From Diospyros lotus (lineage: Eukaryota; Streptophyta; Magnoliopsida; Ericales; Ebenaceae): DNA of 64,000 nt. The translations under genes were made by a program, and so were the position numbers. Each line of letters opens with the position of its first letter. The stretch's first letter is position 1. Below are positions 50,101-56,689 of the stretch, piece after piece. The stretch lies in NCBI RefSeq assembly GCF_014633365.1, contig NC_068351.1, forward strand, positions 15,134,907 to 15,198,906, read 5' to 3'. The notes beneath the pieces are model-generated. The model saw only the letters and a program-made list of their open reading frames with translations. It ran no database searches and was not told the DNA's origin.

Positions 50101-53100
50101 GACTAGATAACAATGATGACTTTGGTTTCCTTTCCTTTCCTTTCTTTTTTTCCTATTTGACAAATTGTAGAGTGACATGGAAGACATCAAGTGCACACTA
50201 TACATGTATAAGTGATCAACCAAAAAAAAAAAAAAAATCAAATTGCTATAAAAAAATAAGCTCTAGTCTTCAAAGAAGCACCACCACCACCAATAACAAC
50301 ACCAATCCTTAATCCCACAGAAGCACCAAACTAGTCTTTTCTTTTCTTCCCTTTTATTCTATTCATGTTACTTATTTCTACATATTTCTCTTGTTCCTAC
50401 GAACTAGTATGTCTCCACAGGTTTCTAGAGGAAATTTTACTCCCATTGGCAATGAAAAACACTTTCAAAGCAATAAAAAAGAAAAAAATCATTCTAATCC
50501 AAACAGAAACAAATCTTTTCACACTTGAAATAAAGCAAAATGTTTTTGCACATTTCTCTTATTCCAATACGTTACTATTTCTGTGTAGGTTTCTAGTCGA
50601 AATGTCACTCCCATAAACAATGACAAACAGTTCAATAGGGCATCCCAGGCTCTCCGTTTTGTGAGAGTCAAGAGAGAATTGTATTCCTACGTAGTCTCAC
50701 CCTTGCTTTGAAATGATATTGTCTCCACAACTTAAACCAGTGACCTCCCAGTCATAAACAAGTAACCTTACCATTGCTACCAAGGCTCACCCTCATATCA
50801 AACAGAACAATATCATTTGAGTTCAAATAGAAACATAAGTTTTCACTAGAAATGTTCTGAAAATTATAATCATTAACCTCATACCGAAGAACATTTTTGT
50901 GACTGGTATGGTGTTTAAAGAATAATGATATTGATGCATTTCACCATACCATTTTAGAGTCATCACTATTAATATTGTGTACTTAAAGGCAAGTACAAAA
51001 ATTTAGTTACATAATTTGATATCATGTAATTTTCCTCAAGCACAAATATATTCTAGTTTTAATGCATTATCTAATACATATTATTCACTGCAAATATATT
51101 CTAAAAGATTTTAAAGCAATATATAATTTACCACGAGGATATTAAGAAATTAAATCATAAAAATGATGTTGAGAATAAAATAATAGTACAACAAATAAAG
51201 TTAACTCTCTATCTAACAACTTAAGCTTTTAGATGAGATAGTGGTTAACAATTCAACATGGTATCAGAGCAGGCATAAGTCCTGAGTTCAAACCTCACTG
51301 CCAACCCAATGTTTAAATTATTACACGTTGTTTGACTAGTTATTAGTGAAGCCTAGCCACACTTGAGGGGACACATTGAGAGTAAACTAATAGTATAAAA
51401 GGTAAATTTAACCCTCTATCTAACACCTTAACCTTTTAGATGAGATGGTAGTTAACAATTCAACAAAAACAAACTGGCTCCACAAATCTAATAGTACTTT
51501 TTTTCTTAAGTCCACCTTTCTACTTGGACGAATATGATATAATTGTTCCTATCATTTGTAATACTTATGGAATGCTAGTTTATTCAAATGGCTTGTGACC
51601 TCCATATATGAGTGTGTGTATATATAAGGTTGGACCCAGCACGTTTGATGTGTGGCTATACAGTAGGCACGCAATACTGGAATTTGTTTCCACTTTTTAT
51701 AGTGGCTGCATGTTGGACAGAGTTAGAATCATGAATTCCTAGAGTTTAGCTAGATTATTCAGTGGAAGGGAGTCCAAAAGTGAGACCCGCAAGAAATAGA
51801 CCCTACCTTTCAAACAACTTGTCAATTTACTTGTTGCCAGTATCACTCCAAAACTGTCTGGAGCAGCCAGAATAGTTTGTAAGAGCTGGTAAAATAGCAG
51901 GGATGCGCAGGGAGGCAAGGAGAGGGTTGGGAAAACAGAGAGTTTGATGATATTTCCTCAGTTTGTTTCGTTACATGAATGTTCACTTGCAGAAAAATGT
52001 ACAATCTAAATATATCACCATGGTCAAATAAGAAATGAGAAATAAGAATCTTATCAGGTAATGAAGCTATCCTCACATTCAGTGCATGCAGAGCTGCCAT
52101 TGCTGATTGATGATTAACAAAGGTGGCAAAAGCAACAACCTGCAAAAACATGAAATGAAACCTTCAAGGGGCTATCTCCCAATATAAACTCCAGACTAGC
52201 AATTGAAGCTTGGAATATATATTTACATGTTTGAGAAAAAAAGGAAAGGAAAATGTACAAACAAGACAAATCACTTTAGAGATAAGAGATTGTACTGGAG
52301 AAATAAACAAATTAGGCATGGTTAGAACTAATGGAGCTTCCTCTAGCGGAGTCTAAAATAAAATATCAAACAATATTCCTAGACGAGTGAAAATGCAAAT
52401 TCATTTAATAACATCTAAGAAAAACCTTATCATAAAGCATCCGACAAAGTGAAACACATCTAAATGAATGAAGAAAAGTTTATATACATAAATATTATAT
52501 GTTTGCCCAAAAGAAAATAGTCAATGAACTTTGCATATGAAACTGAAGGTTTGCAATTATTCCAACAGGTTTGGATAAATTTTGTGTAGCTGTCAAATGT
52601 TATTCTTTTTTTCTTTTTTCTTTTTTTTTTTTTTTTTTTTTTGGGGGGGGGGGGGAGAGTGGGGGAGAGTTATTTGACATAAGAACCTGTCAAGTTTGGA
52701 ACAAGTTTTTTTCCATTTATTTATTTGATATAATAATCTGTGACCAGCAAAAAAGCTTAAAATATCAAGAACAGTGAGAAACTGCCTCCCTACATCTTAC
52801 TGCATATTCAATAAATCAAGAAAAAGTATGTTTCTTTGGCATGCTAAAATGTTATTACTTTGTGGCAACTCTCATCATGTCTAGATTGGTCAATTTCTGT
52901 TACCTTTATAAGGCTTGCCCCCATTTTGGCATTTTTTTTCCTAGTACGTTTTGTTTATCAAAGAAAAAAATTAAATTGACTTTCCCAATCACACCCCACA
53001 TAGTGGGGTAAAGACTTGGTATGTATGTTGTTGACCTTCCGAATCATAAATTGATAGTGCAGGTGTCGTGTGATCAATGTCCAGCAACAATGCTAAGAAC

Positions 53101-53790
53101 TAAAAGAGGTCTAAGCAGATTGCTTGGTTCTGCAAAACAAAGATTCAACTGCAACAAACAATGGTGGATAATACTTGTAGTATTACATTCAGTCTTCCAT
53201 TTTCATGTGGTAATAGAAGGCAGGGTACTACTCATCTTGGTTTGTAAAAGAAGCCAGACTACTTGAACTAGATTGACATTCGACTCCATAAAAACTGGTT
53301 TGGACTTGGCTCATTGTGTGAAGAAATTAAGATTGATCACATTTCAGAACTTGCTGATTTTTTAAACCATCGTCATAATCAACTCAGTATGGTACAAGAA
53401 ACCAAGTGAAGTTCATATTTATCTTGGTGTCATATAAAAAACCAAGCTAGGCGAGATCATACTCAATGCAGTATAGCAGGAACAACAACCCAGTAGAGCT
53501 CTACTTTGATCAGCTCAAGTAAAGCTCATTAGCCACCAGCTCTAAAGCTTGAAAAGTGATAACAAGATTGAACAAGTTTTTAAACTCCTTAAAGTTATTG
53601 TAGTAAGCTTGAACAGCACATTATTTGGTCCATTTGCAACCCTACATTCAACCAGCAGCTGGTACATAGATAGAAGTATGCAAACACATTTACGAGATGC
53701 TCAATTACGGGTTAATCTACAGAAAAAGTGCCATCCACTAAACAATGCAAAATGACCAGTTAATAATTATAAAAATACATACAAGAAAAC

Positions 53791-53827
<37 letters not shown>

Positions 53828-54264
53828 CAATGTTCTTTTGGCATTCGCTGATCAAATAGTTATTTACACTACATTATCCTCTCGCAATAAACCAACAGAG
53901 CTAAGCCCCAAAACTAACTAAACACTAAACAACCTCGATTGACGATCGTACATCAGCTATTAATCTGAGTAAATGTAAAATTTTCCAAGAAAACAGGGTA
54001 AGAAAGCAGCTAGGTGTTAGTGGATTGCCGAATAGAGGAGAAAGAGGTGTGAGAAACCTGATTGCCGCGGCCAGTATACTTGAGCTGGCAAAAATCGAAG
54101 CCAGGACGGCGACGAAAGAGGTTGTGAATCTCGCGGGCTTTGACGTCGTCGGGAAGGCCCGACACGAACAGCGTGTTGATGTCTTTATTGAATCCCCCGC
54201 CGTACTCCGCCCCTTGTTGGTTCTGGTGGAGGTAGTATGAATCGTACGGCGGTGGGTATGCCAT
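13681..54264 (-). CDS. Two-RRM RNA-binding protein (Scw1/RBPMS-like), ten exons over 40.6 kb
   Basis: Exons in coding order: 54264-54058, 52139-52077, 37422-37341, 37210-37139, 34669-34591, 34449-34404, 14721-14618, 14439-14370, 13896-13814, 13711-13681. Every junction has GT donor and AG acceptor with matching phase. The total of 837 nt gives 278 aa plus TAA, with no internal stop. RRM1 (about residues 29-115) has RNP2 LFVSGL and RNP1 VVAFATFV, split by introns 1 and 2. An acidic Ser-rich linker follows. RRM2 (about 190-270) has RNP2 LFIANL and RNP1 MPVAFADF. The C-terminus is ARSKMRKS. It resembles Arabidopsis At3g21215-type proteins and the yeast Scw1 / animal RBPMS class, which bind mRNA; the plant role is poorly known. 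The ATG at 54264 is the first in frame. Introns 2 and 6 are filled with nested retrotransposons. The exon model is by eye but internally consistent. Confidence 0.88.
14234..14381 (+). repeat. 148-bp duplicated segment, source copy (intron 8/exon 8 edge)
   Basis: This segment covers intron 8 sequence plus the last 12 coding bases of exon 8. Read by eye it is identical over 148 bp to 15277-15424. The source assignment follows from its having a place in the gene. Confidence 0.9.
15035..15265 (-). repeat. Copia A 3' LTR, internally deleted
   Basis: About 231 bp, matching both ends of the 594-bp right LTR but lacking a block equivalent to about 30424-30815. Likely produced by recombination between the two gaacaaag repeats. 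It is preceded on the minus strand by a purine-rich GGAAGGTGTG. Confidence 0.75.
15277..15424 (+). repeat. 148-bp duplicated segment, displaced copy inside copia A
   Basis: A perfect copy of 14234-14381 in the same orientation, inserted between the left LTR of copia A (ends near 15265) and a ~40-bp LTR-like fragment (15424-15464) that precedes its RT region. See the finding on filler DNA. Confidence 0.9.
15454..17424 (-). pseudogene. Copia A integrase and reverse transcriptase remains
   Basis: Minus strand, continuing from the other side of copia B. The integrase start is [10 protein letters not shown] near 17375. Downstream come RT pieces [16 protein letters not shown] (15859-15810, the YVDDM box altered to YINNM), [16 protein letters not shown], and [23 protein letters not shown] (15550-15480). 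RNase H is largely missing: the frame stops at the LTR-like fragment near 15464. Many stops and shifts. Confidence 0.8.
17425..17745 (+). repeat. Copia B 5' LTR
   Basis: 321 bp, TGTCAACAAT...GACA, followed immediately by tggtatcaaagc. Confidence 0.92.
17824..18676 (+). pseudogene. Copia B GAG
   Basis: Starts at ATG 17824 ([11 protein letters not shown]). A UBN2-type GAG follows, with an intact stretch at 18106-18600 ([37 protein letters not shown]). Stops occur near 17950 and 18598. The zinc-knuckle region ([14 protein letters not shown], about 18628-18668) is cut by copia C at 18677 and resumes at 24819. Confidence 0.8.
18677..18843 (+). repeat. Copia C 5' LTR
   Basis: 167 bp, TGTTGAGTTA...TTCACA, with ttttgtatatatatatg and gggttttctt blocks shared with the 3' copy. 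Confidence 0.92.
18901..19040 (+). repeat. 55-bp GC-rich tandem repeat in the copia C leader
   Basis: Units start at 18901, 18956 and 19011 (third partial), each cgccacccacatcac followed by gacgaccaccg and gttgcagtctttgc. The surrounding leader to about 19480 is much richer in G+C than the coding part. Long frames here on both strands are composition effects. Confidence 0.85.
19533..23700 (+). pseudogene. Copia C GAG-POL remains
   Basis: GAG starts at ATG 19533 ([12 protein letters not shown]). A CCHC-like knuckle CNYCHKWGH is at about 20259, its last Cys lying past a stop. Protease [12 protein letters not shown] is at about 20518, with intact DSG. GAG_pre-integrase [12 protein letters not shown] is at about 20908. 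Integrase is at 21067-21560 ([25 protein letters not shown]). RT is at about 22150-22960 ([36 protein letters not shown]). RNase H is at about 23220-23690 ([16 protein letters not shown]). The frame is nearly collinear and mainly broken by point-mutation stops, including 20218, 20497, 21007, 21355, 22330, 22999 and 23551. Confidence 0.9.
23708..24813 (+). repeat. Copia C 3' LTR, split by a hAT insertion
   Basis: The two halves, 23708-23772 and 24712-24813, together give 167 bp once the 931-bp hAT element and one 8-bp duplication are removed, exactly the length of the 5' LTR. Confidence 0.92.
23773..24703. mobile_element. Non-autonomous hAT-type element in the copia C LTR
   Basis: 931 bp beginning cagggctagccctg and ending cagggccagccctg, so the termini are inverted repeats and each is itself nearly palindromic. 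It is flanked by an 8-bp target duplication, cccgtgac (23765-23772) and ctcgtgac (24704-24711), seven of eight matching. CAGGG termini with 8-bp duplications are typical of hAT elements. The interior is AT-rich without a transposase. Confidence 0.88.
24819..28350 (+). pseudogene. Copia B polyprotein remains (PR-IN-RT-RNase H)
   Basis: Domains in copia order. Protease context [13 protein letters not shown] near 25053 has Asp-Ser-Glu instead of Asp-Ser-Gly. A GAG_pre-integrase stretch ends near 25560. Integrase is at about 25640-26080 ([11 protein letters not shown], then [16 protein letters not shown]). RT is at about 26850-27620 ([65 protein letters not shown]). RNase H is at about 27890-28240 ([27 protein letters not shown]). 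At least eight stops or frameshifts. Not functional. Confidence 0.85.
28364..28684 (+). repeat. Copia B 3' LTR
   Basis: 321 bp, same length as its partner, ending GACA before the attat duplication. Confidence 0.92.
28685..30203 (-). pseudogene. Copia A GAG, zinc knuckle and protease remains
   Basis: Minus-strand frames show a UBN2-type GAG start ([16 protein letters not shown], near 30120), a CCHC knuckle [14 protein letters not shown] (about 29440-29400), and protease context ([12 protein letters not shown], near 29180), where the usual Asp-Ser-Gly is changed to DSA. The GAG_pre-integrase region ([13 protein letters not shown]) follows. Frames are split by shifts at about 30000-29770 and 29620. 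The sequence runs into the copia B insertion at 28684. Confidence 0.8.
30391..30984 (-). repeat. Copia A 5' LTR
   Basis: 594 bp, beginning TGTTAGCATG and ending ATAATA on the minus strand, directly followed by the primer-binding site. It contains an internal near-repeat of its own end (gaacaaagggagctt near 30823 against gaacaaagagtgtagtt near 30396), absent as a separate block from the shorter partner LTR. Confidence 0.85.
31150..31270 (-). mobile_element. tRNA-derived SINE-like piece
   Basis: On the minus strand, GGTGGCTCAGGTGGTGACC resembles a polymerase III A box and GGGTTCGAACC, about 40 bp on, a B box. The spacing fits a tRNA-derived SINE head. Ends were not resolved. Confidence 0.45.
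31860..32520 (+). mobile_element. RTE-type LINE 3' fragment
   Basis: Broken plus-strand frames give the end of an RTE-class [15 protein letters not shown] near 31940, then [15 protein letters not shown] near 32046-32090, and [20 protein letters not shown] near 32131-32190. The piece ends with ttgatcccacctagtgggac near 32479, the typical RTE tail in plants. 5'-truncated, with multiple stops. Confidence 0.75.
33165..33301 (-). mobile_element. Au-type SINE
   Basis: The minus strand reads GAGTGAGCCTGAATAGCAG, then GGTTATTCTTTTGAG, then CATGGGTTCAAGCTGCGGAA, then CAGCCTCTTTACAAGGGTAG and GGTAAGGTTGTGTACA. This order of words is that of plant Au SINEs (GAGCC head, GGTTC B box, CAGCCTCTTGC, AGGGTAAGGCTGCGTACA tail). 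Confidence 0.7.
34404..34669 (-). CDS. RRM gene exons 5 and 6 (acidic linker)
   Basis: Exon 5 (34669-34591, 79 nt) encodes [18 protein letters not shown]. Exon 6 (34449-34404, 46 nt) encodes [15 protein letters not shown]. The intron between them is 141 bp. Low-complexity linker exons are less certain than RRM exons, but both splice phases fit and acceptors and donors are canonical. Confidence 0.72.
35449..35463 (+). repeat. C-homopolymer in intron 4
   Basis: About fifteen consecutive C, followed by gcgcgag. Confidence 0.9.
35538..35886 (+). mobile_element. Solo LTR in intron 4
   Basis: 349 bp starting TGTCAGGACCC and ending GGTCCTGACA, so it has a terminal inverted repeat and TG...CA ends. 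It contains a TATA-like ctataaaaggcttctc and a CT-rich 3' half, as in functional LTR promoters. Flanks are atgac and ctgac (four of five matching). No primer site or coding sequence adjoins, so it is a solo LTR left by recombination. Superfamily unknown; layout resembles the gypsy LTRs in this window. Confidence 0.7.
36127..36530 (-). repeat. Two short RTE-LINE tail pieces
   Basis: At 36127-36180 (acaacaatcacaagccctta, then atcccactaggtggggtcaa) and at 36460-36520 (caaccaccaccacc, then cttaattccactagctgggg) the sequence is the reverse complement of RTE 3' ends, comparable to 32479 on the plus strand. The intervening DNA is unassigned. Confidence 0.5.
37028..37051 (+). other. G-quadruplex-forming sequence in intron 4
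   Basis: Four G-runs of at least three in 24 bases (gggtgggggtgggggagtgggg), meeting the usual G4 pattern. It lies on the template strand of the RRM gene, about 90 bp downstream of exon 4. Confidence 0.7.
37139..37422 (-). CDS. RRM gene exons 3 and 4
   Basis: Exon 3 (37422-37341, 82 nt) encodes [20 protein letters not shown] and a basic stretch, the end of RRM1. Exon 4 (37210-37139, 72 nt) encodes [10 protein letters not shown] and the start of the acidic linker. They are separated by a 130-bp intron, and both junctions keep phase 1. Confidence 0.87.
38145..38181 (+). repeat. Poly(T)-poly(G) tract in intron 2
   Basis: About eleven T followed by about twenty-six G (38156-38181). A similar T-run then G-run occurs at 52621-52655. 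Run length may be imprecise in the assembly. Confidence 0.85.
38340..38640 (+). mobile_element. Solo LTR with perfect target duplication, related to element E
   Basis: 301 bp, TGTCACGATCCCAAGG...CATGACA, flanked by ctgta at 38335-38339 and 38641-38645. It shares with the LTR of element E the start TGTCACGA-CCCAAGG, a gcctataaataggct TATA region and a CT-rich end. No internal domain is left, so it is a solo LTR in intron 2 of the RRM gene. Confidence 0.88.
39050..39247. mobile_element. Palindromic MITE
   Basis: The arms ctacacaaaggtgtatcaat at about 39092 and the inverted attgatacaccttgtgtag at about 39180 enclose a short spacer with several gaggcgc words. Outer ends carry gtacacc/ggtgtac-type repeats, and aaaaaagag occurs on both sides, a possible 9-bp target duplication. 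Small, non-coding and self-complementary. Confidence 0.7.
39248..40948. other. Intron 2 sequence, nothing recognised
   Basis: Between the MITE and gypsy F. No coding domain, SINE or LTR pair was recognised. The composition is that of ordinary intron. Confidence 0.4.
40949..41292 (+). repeat. Gypsy F 5' LTR
   Basis: 344 bp, TGTCATATACC...TCTAACA, three bases before the primer site. Confidence 0.92.
41343..42404 (+). pseudogene. Gypsy F GAG, N-terminal part
   Basis: Starts at ATG 41343 ([18 protein letters not shown]). Retrotrans_gag features follow: [14 protein letters not shown] near 41769, then [12 protein letters not shown] and [19 protein letters not shown] at 42044-42170. Stops occur near 41437, 41448, 41490, 41696 and 41928. 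The reading is cut at about 42404 by element E, and the zinc knuckle lies beyond it at about 45936. Confidence 0.85.
42405..42723 (-). repeat. Element E 3' LTR
   Basis: 319 bp; the difference from its partner is mainly in GA-dinucleotide and CAA-repeat counts. Confidence 0.9.
43050..44489 (-). CDS. Chimeric NOT2/VIP2-GAG protein of element E
   Basis: Intact 479-codon frame from ATG at 44489. Residues 1-226 match my recollection of the N-terminal half of plant NOT2 (VIP2), a CCR4-NOT deadenylase scaffold subunit: [66 protein letters not shown] and [10 protein letters not shown]. At residue ~139 a stretch known in NOT2 appears missing. No intron interrupts this part. The NOT2-like reading continues a few codons upstream of the ATG (GSSHGHTS). 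The conserved C-terminal NOT2/3/5 box is absent. Residues ~270-380 are a Ty3/gypsy GAG ([39 protein letters not shown]), close to the GAG of gypsy F. The tail to 479 is acidic. It would be expressed from the element's LTR. Function unknown. Confidence 0.85.
   Translation of the reverse strand: MPNRGGIGVVGSPGYSSSNNGVGGSMPSILPIAMGNRSAIPGLGMSPILRNAGPRIISSMRNRAGGGSIGRSMSYGGGLSMLGLASRLNLVANSGSGNLSIQVPNRLISGVLQQASSQVISMLGNSYPTAGGPLSQSHVLLTSHPSSTGGSQGQLGSLCKQGLGVSPIVQQNQEFSNEDFPALPGFIGGNADYAMDLYQKEQLHDNSISMMQSQHFSMGRSAGFNSRGTEETDVQSWEKSCANFKQTLDQMDEMLVWLARMYLVSISTKMEVNWIEFVEDRGDQFGEKLMTKAIDKFHKLKQVGSVMEYQDKFEELRSLMLTLQPALTERYFVSNFIRGLKDELRPLVKMMMLATVKQAVEKARDQERALEAIFRKNELQPNRSTESSQQIGGASMATNQVEHEFEENLELDQPIVTKKSSKEVGGNHSLYVQEGRDTPIKETSTEDEEGADAGEMVEEFFVERNEALAALLVYISMGE
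44490..45584 (-). other. Leader of element E
   Basis: About 1.1 kb between the primer site and the ORF. It is less AT-rich than the flanking introns. Open frames on the plus strand at 45133-45563 have no recognisable motif and oppose the element's direction. Several ATGs precede the main ORF, so leaky scanning or splicing would be needed to reach 44489. Confidence 0.55.
45600..45924 (-). repeat. Element E 5' LTR
   Basis: 325 bp, followed on the minus strand by the tRNA-iMet primer site. It contains GCCTATAAATAGGC, a likely promoter, as in the solo LTR at 38340. Confidence 0.9.
45925..46715 (+). pseudogene. Gypsy F zinc knuckle and protease
   Basis: [15 protein letters not shown], a CCHC knuckle, lies at about 45936-45980. 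The retropepsin motif [14 protein letters not shown] is at about 46155-46195 with intact Asp-Ser-Gly. The spacer to RT (46380-46715) is frameshifted and stop-rich. Confidence 0.85.
46780..48076 (+). pseudogene. Gypsy F reverse transcriptase and RNase H
   Basis: RT starts near 46780 in broken frame ([34 protein letters not shown]). A stop lies at 47160. From 47169 a 302-codon open frame carries VFFDDILIY (the FxDD catalytic box), [33 protein letters not shown], and RNase H with [33 protein letters not shown] and [13 protein letters not shown]. An A-run at 46886-46899 (gaaaaaaaaaaaaaag) disturbs the RT frame. Confidence 0.9.
48077..49469 (+). pseudogene. Gypsy F integrase and chromodomain-like tail
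   Basis: H2C2 zinc finger region [10 protein letters not shown] near 48208, with CDVCKRCK near 48332. The DDE core starts at [11 protein letters not shown] near 48421 and continues through [12 protein letters not shown] and [16 protein letters not shown] at about 48685. Stops lie at 48733, near 48780 and near 48958. From 48981 a 162-codon frame gives [29 protein letters not shown] and [11 protein letters not shown], then a chromodomain-like end with [17 protein letters not shown]. Confidence 0.88.
49500..49843 (+). repeat. Gypsy F 3' LTR
   Basis: 344 bp, TGTCATGTACC...TCTGACA, followed by the tcaat duplication. Confidence 0.92.
50685..50794 (-). mobile_element. Au-type SINE
   Basis: The minus strand reads GTGAGCCTTGGTAGCAATGG, then AAGGTTACTTG, then GACTGGGAGGTCACTGGTTT, then AAGTTGTGGAGACAATATC and GCAAGGGTGAGACTACG. 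The head, A-box and B-box layout is that of plant Au SINEs. Confidence 0.72.
51167..51465 (+). mobile_element. TRIM: miniature LTR retrotransposon
   Basis: Two 92-bp direct repeats, 51167-51258 and 51374-51465, both ending gttaacaattcaaca. The first is followed directly by tggtatcagagc (tRNA-iMet primer site) and the second is preceded by a purine tract (acttgaggggaca). The interior is only 115 bp and non-coding. This is the architecture of a TRIM. A target duplication was not evident (aatga and aaaac). Confidence 0.75.
52077..52139 (-). CDS. RRM gene exon 2
   Basis: 63 nt, 21 codons, carrying RNP1 of the first RRM ([11 protein letters not shown]). The acceptor is TTTTTGCAG|GTT and the donor is AAT|GTGAGG. 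It is isolated by a 1.9-kb intron upstream and a 14.7-kb intron downstream. Confidence 0.85.
52621..52655 (+). repeat. Poly(T)-poly(G) tract in intron 1 side of exon 2
   Basis: About 22 T followed by 13 G, then gagagtgggggagag. Same design as 38145-38181. Confidence 0.85.
53793..53824 (+). repeat. (GA)n microsatellite
   Basis: About sixteen GA units. Confidence 0.95.
54058..54264 (-). CDS. RRM gene exon 1
   Basis: 207 nt, 69 codons, phase 0 at the end. It begins [13 protein letters not shown] and runs into RRM1 ([20 protein letters not shown]). The donor is CAG|GTTTCT. The frame extends 21 codons upstream without another ATG, so 54264 is the natural start. Confidence 0.88.
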
Positions 54265-54444
54265 CGCCGGCTGCGTCACACAGAGACTAGAGAGCGAAGT
54301 TTGGGGGGAAGGAACGAAGCCGTCCAATTTAACAGCGCGTCTAGACCTGTGGACCTACTTTGCCCACTCGCTTTTTGGGCCATTTTGACCCGATTTGTTA
54401 TTGTAACGAATGAGTTATATGCTATGTAGTACGGAAGCACTCTG

Positions 54445-54625
54445 GAGGAGAAAATGTTATTATACATTATTGTGTATATATTAGGTTATATTATTAATAT
54501 TTAAAATATCCTCACCTAAAGTGATGAGCACAATGAGGACGAAGGATATTTATGTTATTTATGTGTCTTGTGTAACTCAAAGTGTACATAAATAATGTAC
54601 AAGTAACAAAATCTTTTTTGAGGCG
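54445..54625. mobile_element. MITE-like repeat upstream of the RRM gene
   Basis: Ends gaaaatgttattatacatta and, inverted, taatgtacaagtaacaaaatc-type sequence resemble the ends of the palindromic MITE at 39050. The interior carries gatgagcacaatgaggacg. Decayed. It lies about 180 bp upstream of the RRM start codon and so may overlap the promoter. Confidence 0.45.
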
Positions 54626-54949
54626 TCATTTTAACCTTTTTGAACTATTTTTTATTTTAAAAATGATAAAAATGACTTGAAATAATTTTTAGGCCATTTC
54701 AAAAATGGCAAAGACAGCCCAAAACGACTCGTATGCTTACTATCTTGCTCTATTTCTCTCTCTAAGTTACTTGACTTTGTTCAATATATTGTTGTTTCTC
54801 TCTTGATATTTCTCTCTTCCTATTGCTCAATTTCTTACTTTGTACACTAGTGTTTTGTTATTTTTATTATTTTTCATTATTGATATTTTTTTCATCCTCT
54901 GAAATTTAAAATCTTTAATTATTTGATTAACATATTATTATTGCAAACA

Positions 54950-56470
54950 TTTATTTGCTATCATGTCTAGTTTTTGTCGATCCCAAACTACCTCTGAAAA
55001 TATGTCCCCTAACCAAATTAATACACCTTTCATAGATGTCCATTGGGTCTCTACATCATATACAAATTCTTAACCCCCTCGGCCTCAATTTTCATTCTCT
55101 AGTGATTTTTTTTTTAATGATTAGAGTGGCATCAAGTGGAGACGAATGCACCCATCACTTAATTTCACCAAATAAGAAATGCAACTCCCAAAATCATAAG
55201 ATTAACCAATATGTTTGATCACTCTCACCCCTATCAAATGAGCAATTGCCACCTCTCCAATGCTTAACAACTAATTAAGGATTTGTCTACCTCGACACAT
55301 AAGTCCAAATACAGGAGAACAAGTAACGTCTAGAGTGTATTTGAGATTATTAAGATAGTTAATAAAGTTCAAAGAGTATTGTGCAAATTTTGCAAAAAAA
55401 AAGAAAACTATACATGTCAATTACAATAGGGGACTAGACACATGCTCAACACATGCTAAGAAATATGATAATGGTAGCCTCAACGCACCATAGTCACAAC
55501 TACAATCTGACAAAGATATGATATTTCAAAACAACTGTAAACTTGATAAATTTAGTTTAGTAAAGTTGATAATTAAAACAAAATGCTAATTTTTATTTGG
55601 AGATGATGAAATATTCAAATGGTATTGTGACAACATCTGACCATATGCAGCATGTCACAATCTATTAGATATTAATGAAGAACAGGAAATTCAAAAAAGA
55701 GCAATTAATAGATTTCATTTGTTGGTATAACAAAGTAAGGATAGTTTAATTGTAAATAAAATTAAAAAGACTAGCTATGATTACGACATCAACAATAAGA
55801 TGACAATCTCATTTAATAATGCTATGAACAATAGTTCTACTATTAAGCGTTTAAAATGTGATTTTTCATTATTTTTAAACGAAATCTTAAGATTATATAT
55901 GCAGAATAATTTGTAAATGTACAAGAAAGCATTAGTTAAAATAAGGGATTTTTCGTCCCTAGTAGTAATGATACTCATATGTAAGAATGGAAACAACTAG
56001 TTATTGGATTTGATCTACCATATAAATGATTTTTCGACAAATGTTCAAACTAGGTGAAAATTTATCTTTTTATCGATACAAAAAATAACACCTTATAAAC
56101 AATTATTCGAATTATTTTAGAATAAGGAAATCGTAGTTACGAGGAACCTACAAGATAGTAATTGGGAACAACTTGACGTTATTATACATATATTAGGCAC
56201 ATTTATAGTGCAACGAAAACATTTGTTCACTTTAAATATTCTACAATATATTTTTATTGGTGAAATATTTTCAATTATCAATTGTTTTACAAAATATATA
56301 AGGCATTAGAAATGCATGGACAACTTATAACCCAATGAAAATAGAATTTAGAAAATATTGTATTGATATCCCAATGCTATATATTGCGACAGTTGTATTA
56401 AAAATATTATTTATAATTCATATAATATAAAGTTAAGAAATTAAAAAAATTAAATGTTTTATTTTCTAAT
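54950..56470 (+). pseudogene. Probable hAT transposase relic
   Basis: Very stop-rich plus-strand sequence. In translation it keeps a BED-finger-like spacing near 55375-55460 (VLCKFCKKKENYTC, then a GT and an H/C pair downstream) and, near 56150-56260, a segment like the hAT region preceding the dimerisation domain (SNWEQLDVIIHILGTF). No termini or target duplications were recognised. It is AT-rich and clearly dead; the family call is tentative. Confidence 0.4.
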
Positions 56471-56689
56471 AAAAGATTCAATTATTTAATATAAAATTGG
56501 CATTAAAAAATAAAAAATATTTTTTAGAATTGAACCGACCTTAATTAGTTATAAAATTGGTTAAGAGTTACAACAATATAGCATATTTTGCTGCATTAAT
56601 TATTCCATTAATGACTTTGTAGGAGACTACATATATATACACGCACATATATATATATAGTAGTGTGAATTAATATACATAAATATATA

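Larger units (their letters stand above)
49849..52076. other. Intron 2 sequence between gypsy F and exon 2
   Basis: Contains an RTE-like tail piece (50278-50320), an Au SINE and a TRIM, listed separately. Otherwise no gene is recognised. Confidence 0.5.
52140..54057. other. RRM intron 1
   Basis: 1918 bp with an RTE-like tail (cccacatagtggggtaaaga at about 52996) and a (GA)n run at 53793-53824. No other element is recognised. Confidence 0.6.

Noticed and set aside
53021..53266. Plus-strand frame of 81 codons in RRM intron 1
   Set aside because: It follows an RTE-like tail, has no domain and lies inside the intron on the opposite strand.
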